Shown here: piece by piece, positions 39,563-40,339 of the stretch
Layout of the letters: each line of letters starts with the position of its first letter
Numbering within the stretch: position 1 is the stretch's first letter
Assembly: GCA_020343435.1 (NCBI GenBank)
Contig: CP070794.1
Span: 84,923-125,261, forward strand
Reading direction: 5' to 3'
Source: an archaeon
Lineage (GTDB): Archaea; Nanobdellota; Nanobdellia; Pacearchaeales; UBA284
Length of the DNA: 40,339 nucleotides
Position numbers and translations under genes: made by a program
Notes under the pieces: generated by a model
Databases searched by the model: none
Told to the model about the DNA's origin: nothing
What the model saw: only the letters and a program-made list of their open reading frames with translations

Positions 39563-40339
39563 ATGAAAAGAGGCATAAAGCATAAATCTTTGTTTGCAAT
39601 ACTAACATTGAGTTTTTTATTTTTTTTAGTGAGTTTAAGTAATGTTAATGCAGTAGATATTGATGATTGTGCAACTTTGAGTACTCCTAATGAAATCTAC
39701 ACTTTAAATCAAAGTGTCTCAAGTTCTGTAACATGTTTTACAATTGATGCAAATAATATAACCTTAGATTGTGATGGGTTTAATATTACAGGAGCAAGTT
39801 ACAATAATTATGGTGTTTATTTTAATGGCAGGACAGATACAAAAGTTAGAAATTGTGTGATAAGCTCATTCTTTTTTGGTATTTATGGTTTTTCATCTTC
39901 TAATAACGGTATTTACACAAATAATACAATGAATGATAATGATAATGGGTTTTACATTGGTGGATCAGATAACAATACTTTTGTAAATAATACAGTAAGC
40001 AACAACCGTGCTCGTGGATTCTATATTAGCAATTCAGATAACAATAGATTTACTAATAATACTGGGAATAGCAATGGCCTTGGTACATTTTACTTGGTAA
40101 ATGCTCAAAATAACACATTTATTAATAACACTATAACAGGTGGTGGATTCCATATTCAGACTATTTATTCTGACTATTCATACTATAGACACGATATAGA
40201 TTCTACTAACACAGTTAATGGTAAGCCAGCTAGATATTATGATGATATTAATCTAGCTTGTCCAAATGATACTGTTTTAGATCTAGAATCAAATTATTCT
40301 TTTATTGGTTTTTTAGGTTGTAATAATGTAACTCTAGAA
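39563..40339 (+). CDS. secreted right-handed beta-helix (NosD-like) protein, N-terminal part
   Basis: From the ATG at 39563 the frame stays open to the window edge (259 codons). The signal peptide is MKRGIKHKSLFAILTLSFLF followed by FLVSLSNVNAVD. Then come Asn-rich parallel beta-helix turns: ITLDCDGFNITG, GIYTNNTMNDNDNGFYIGGS, NNTFVNNTVSNNRARGFYIS, NNTFINNTITGG. Such repeats form elongated surface or sugar-binding/degrading domains. Many N-x-T sites suggest glycosylation. A TATA-like ATATTATAAA (39531-39540) lies at the right distance for a leaderless transcript. It lies outside the element, just beyond attR. Confidence 0.85.
   Translation, partial: MKRGIKHKSLFAILTLSFLFFLVSLSNVNAVDIDDCATLSTPNEIYTLNQSVSSSVTCFTIDANNITLDCDGFNITGASYNNYGVYFNGRTDTKVRNCVISSFFFGIYGFSSSNNGIYTNNTMNDNDNGFYIGGSDNNTFVNNTVSNNRARGFYISNSDNNRFTNNTGNSNGLGTFYLVNAQNNTFINNTITGGGFHIQTIYSDYSYYRHDIDSTNTVNGKPARYYDDINLACPNDTVLDLESNYSFIGFLGCNNVTLE

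Overview
The window is AT-rich archaeal DNA. The RNA polymerase operon (rpoH, an undivided rpoB, rpoA, eL30, nusA), the RNase P subunit Rpp30, an archaeal threonyl-tRNA synthetase with its archaea-specific N-terminal domain, RtcB, a class III signal-peptide pilin, TATA/BRE promoters with many apparently leaderless starts, and tRNAs without encoded CCA all point to Archaea. The RuBisCO of archaeal (form III-like) type, the very small compacted proteins and the many cysteine-rich, single-membrane-anchor surface proteins suggest a DPANN lineage of the Woesearchaeota/Pacearchaeota kind. This assignment is inference; no search was run.

Layout. 1-1922: the 5' part of a RuBisCO gene, tRNA-Pro, a small basic protein, tRNA-Ser, ribosomal protein uS2 and tRNA-Thr. 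1951-4133: a small unknown gene coupled to thrS. 4164-12532: surface and envelope genes, among them a membrane protein with a degenerate cyclase-like cytoplasmic domain, a 1245-residue anchored surface protein and a cysteine-rich secreted protein. 12554-16822: a metallo-beta-lactamase-fold protein, membrane proteins, asnS and another envelope protein. 16959-23224: a pilin, a LAGLIDADG endonuclease overlapping rtcB, another cysteine-rich membrane protein and a frameshifted secreted protein. 23201-26316: tmk, a YjbQ-family gene, rnp3, an ArsR-type regulator divergent from a 43-residue microprotein with operator-like dyads between them, a truncated Dph2 domain and an alkylguanine transferase. 26352-33961: the RNA polymerase operon, with rpoA' and rpoA'' fused. 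34012-36226: two secreted proteins, an unknown protein and a TrmB-type regulator.

36275-39437: tRNA-Cys followed by a candidate integrated element of about 3.1 kb. It is bounded by a 17-bp near-perfect direct repeat of the tRNA 3' end and has inverted repeats just inside both ends. It carries an integrase fragment lacking its catalytic domain, a nested stem-loop region, and three genes I do not recognise. This is the best candidate in the window for an undescribed system. The window ends in a secreted beta-helix protein that continues past the edge.

There is no rRNA gene, CRISPR array or insertion sequence that I can see. No gene-free stretch exceeds 300 bases; the longest, 11593-11875, holds the divergent promoters of two surface-protein genes.
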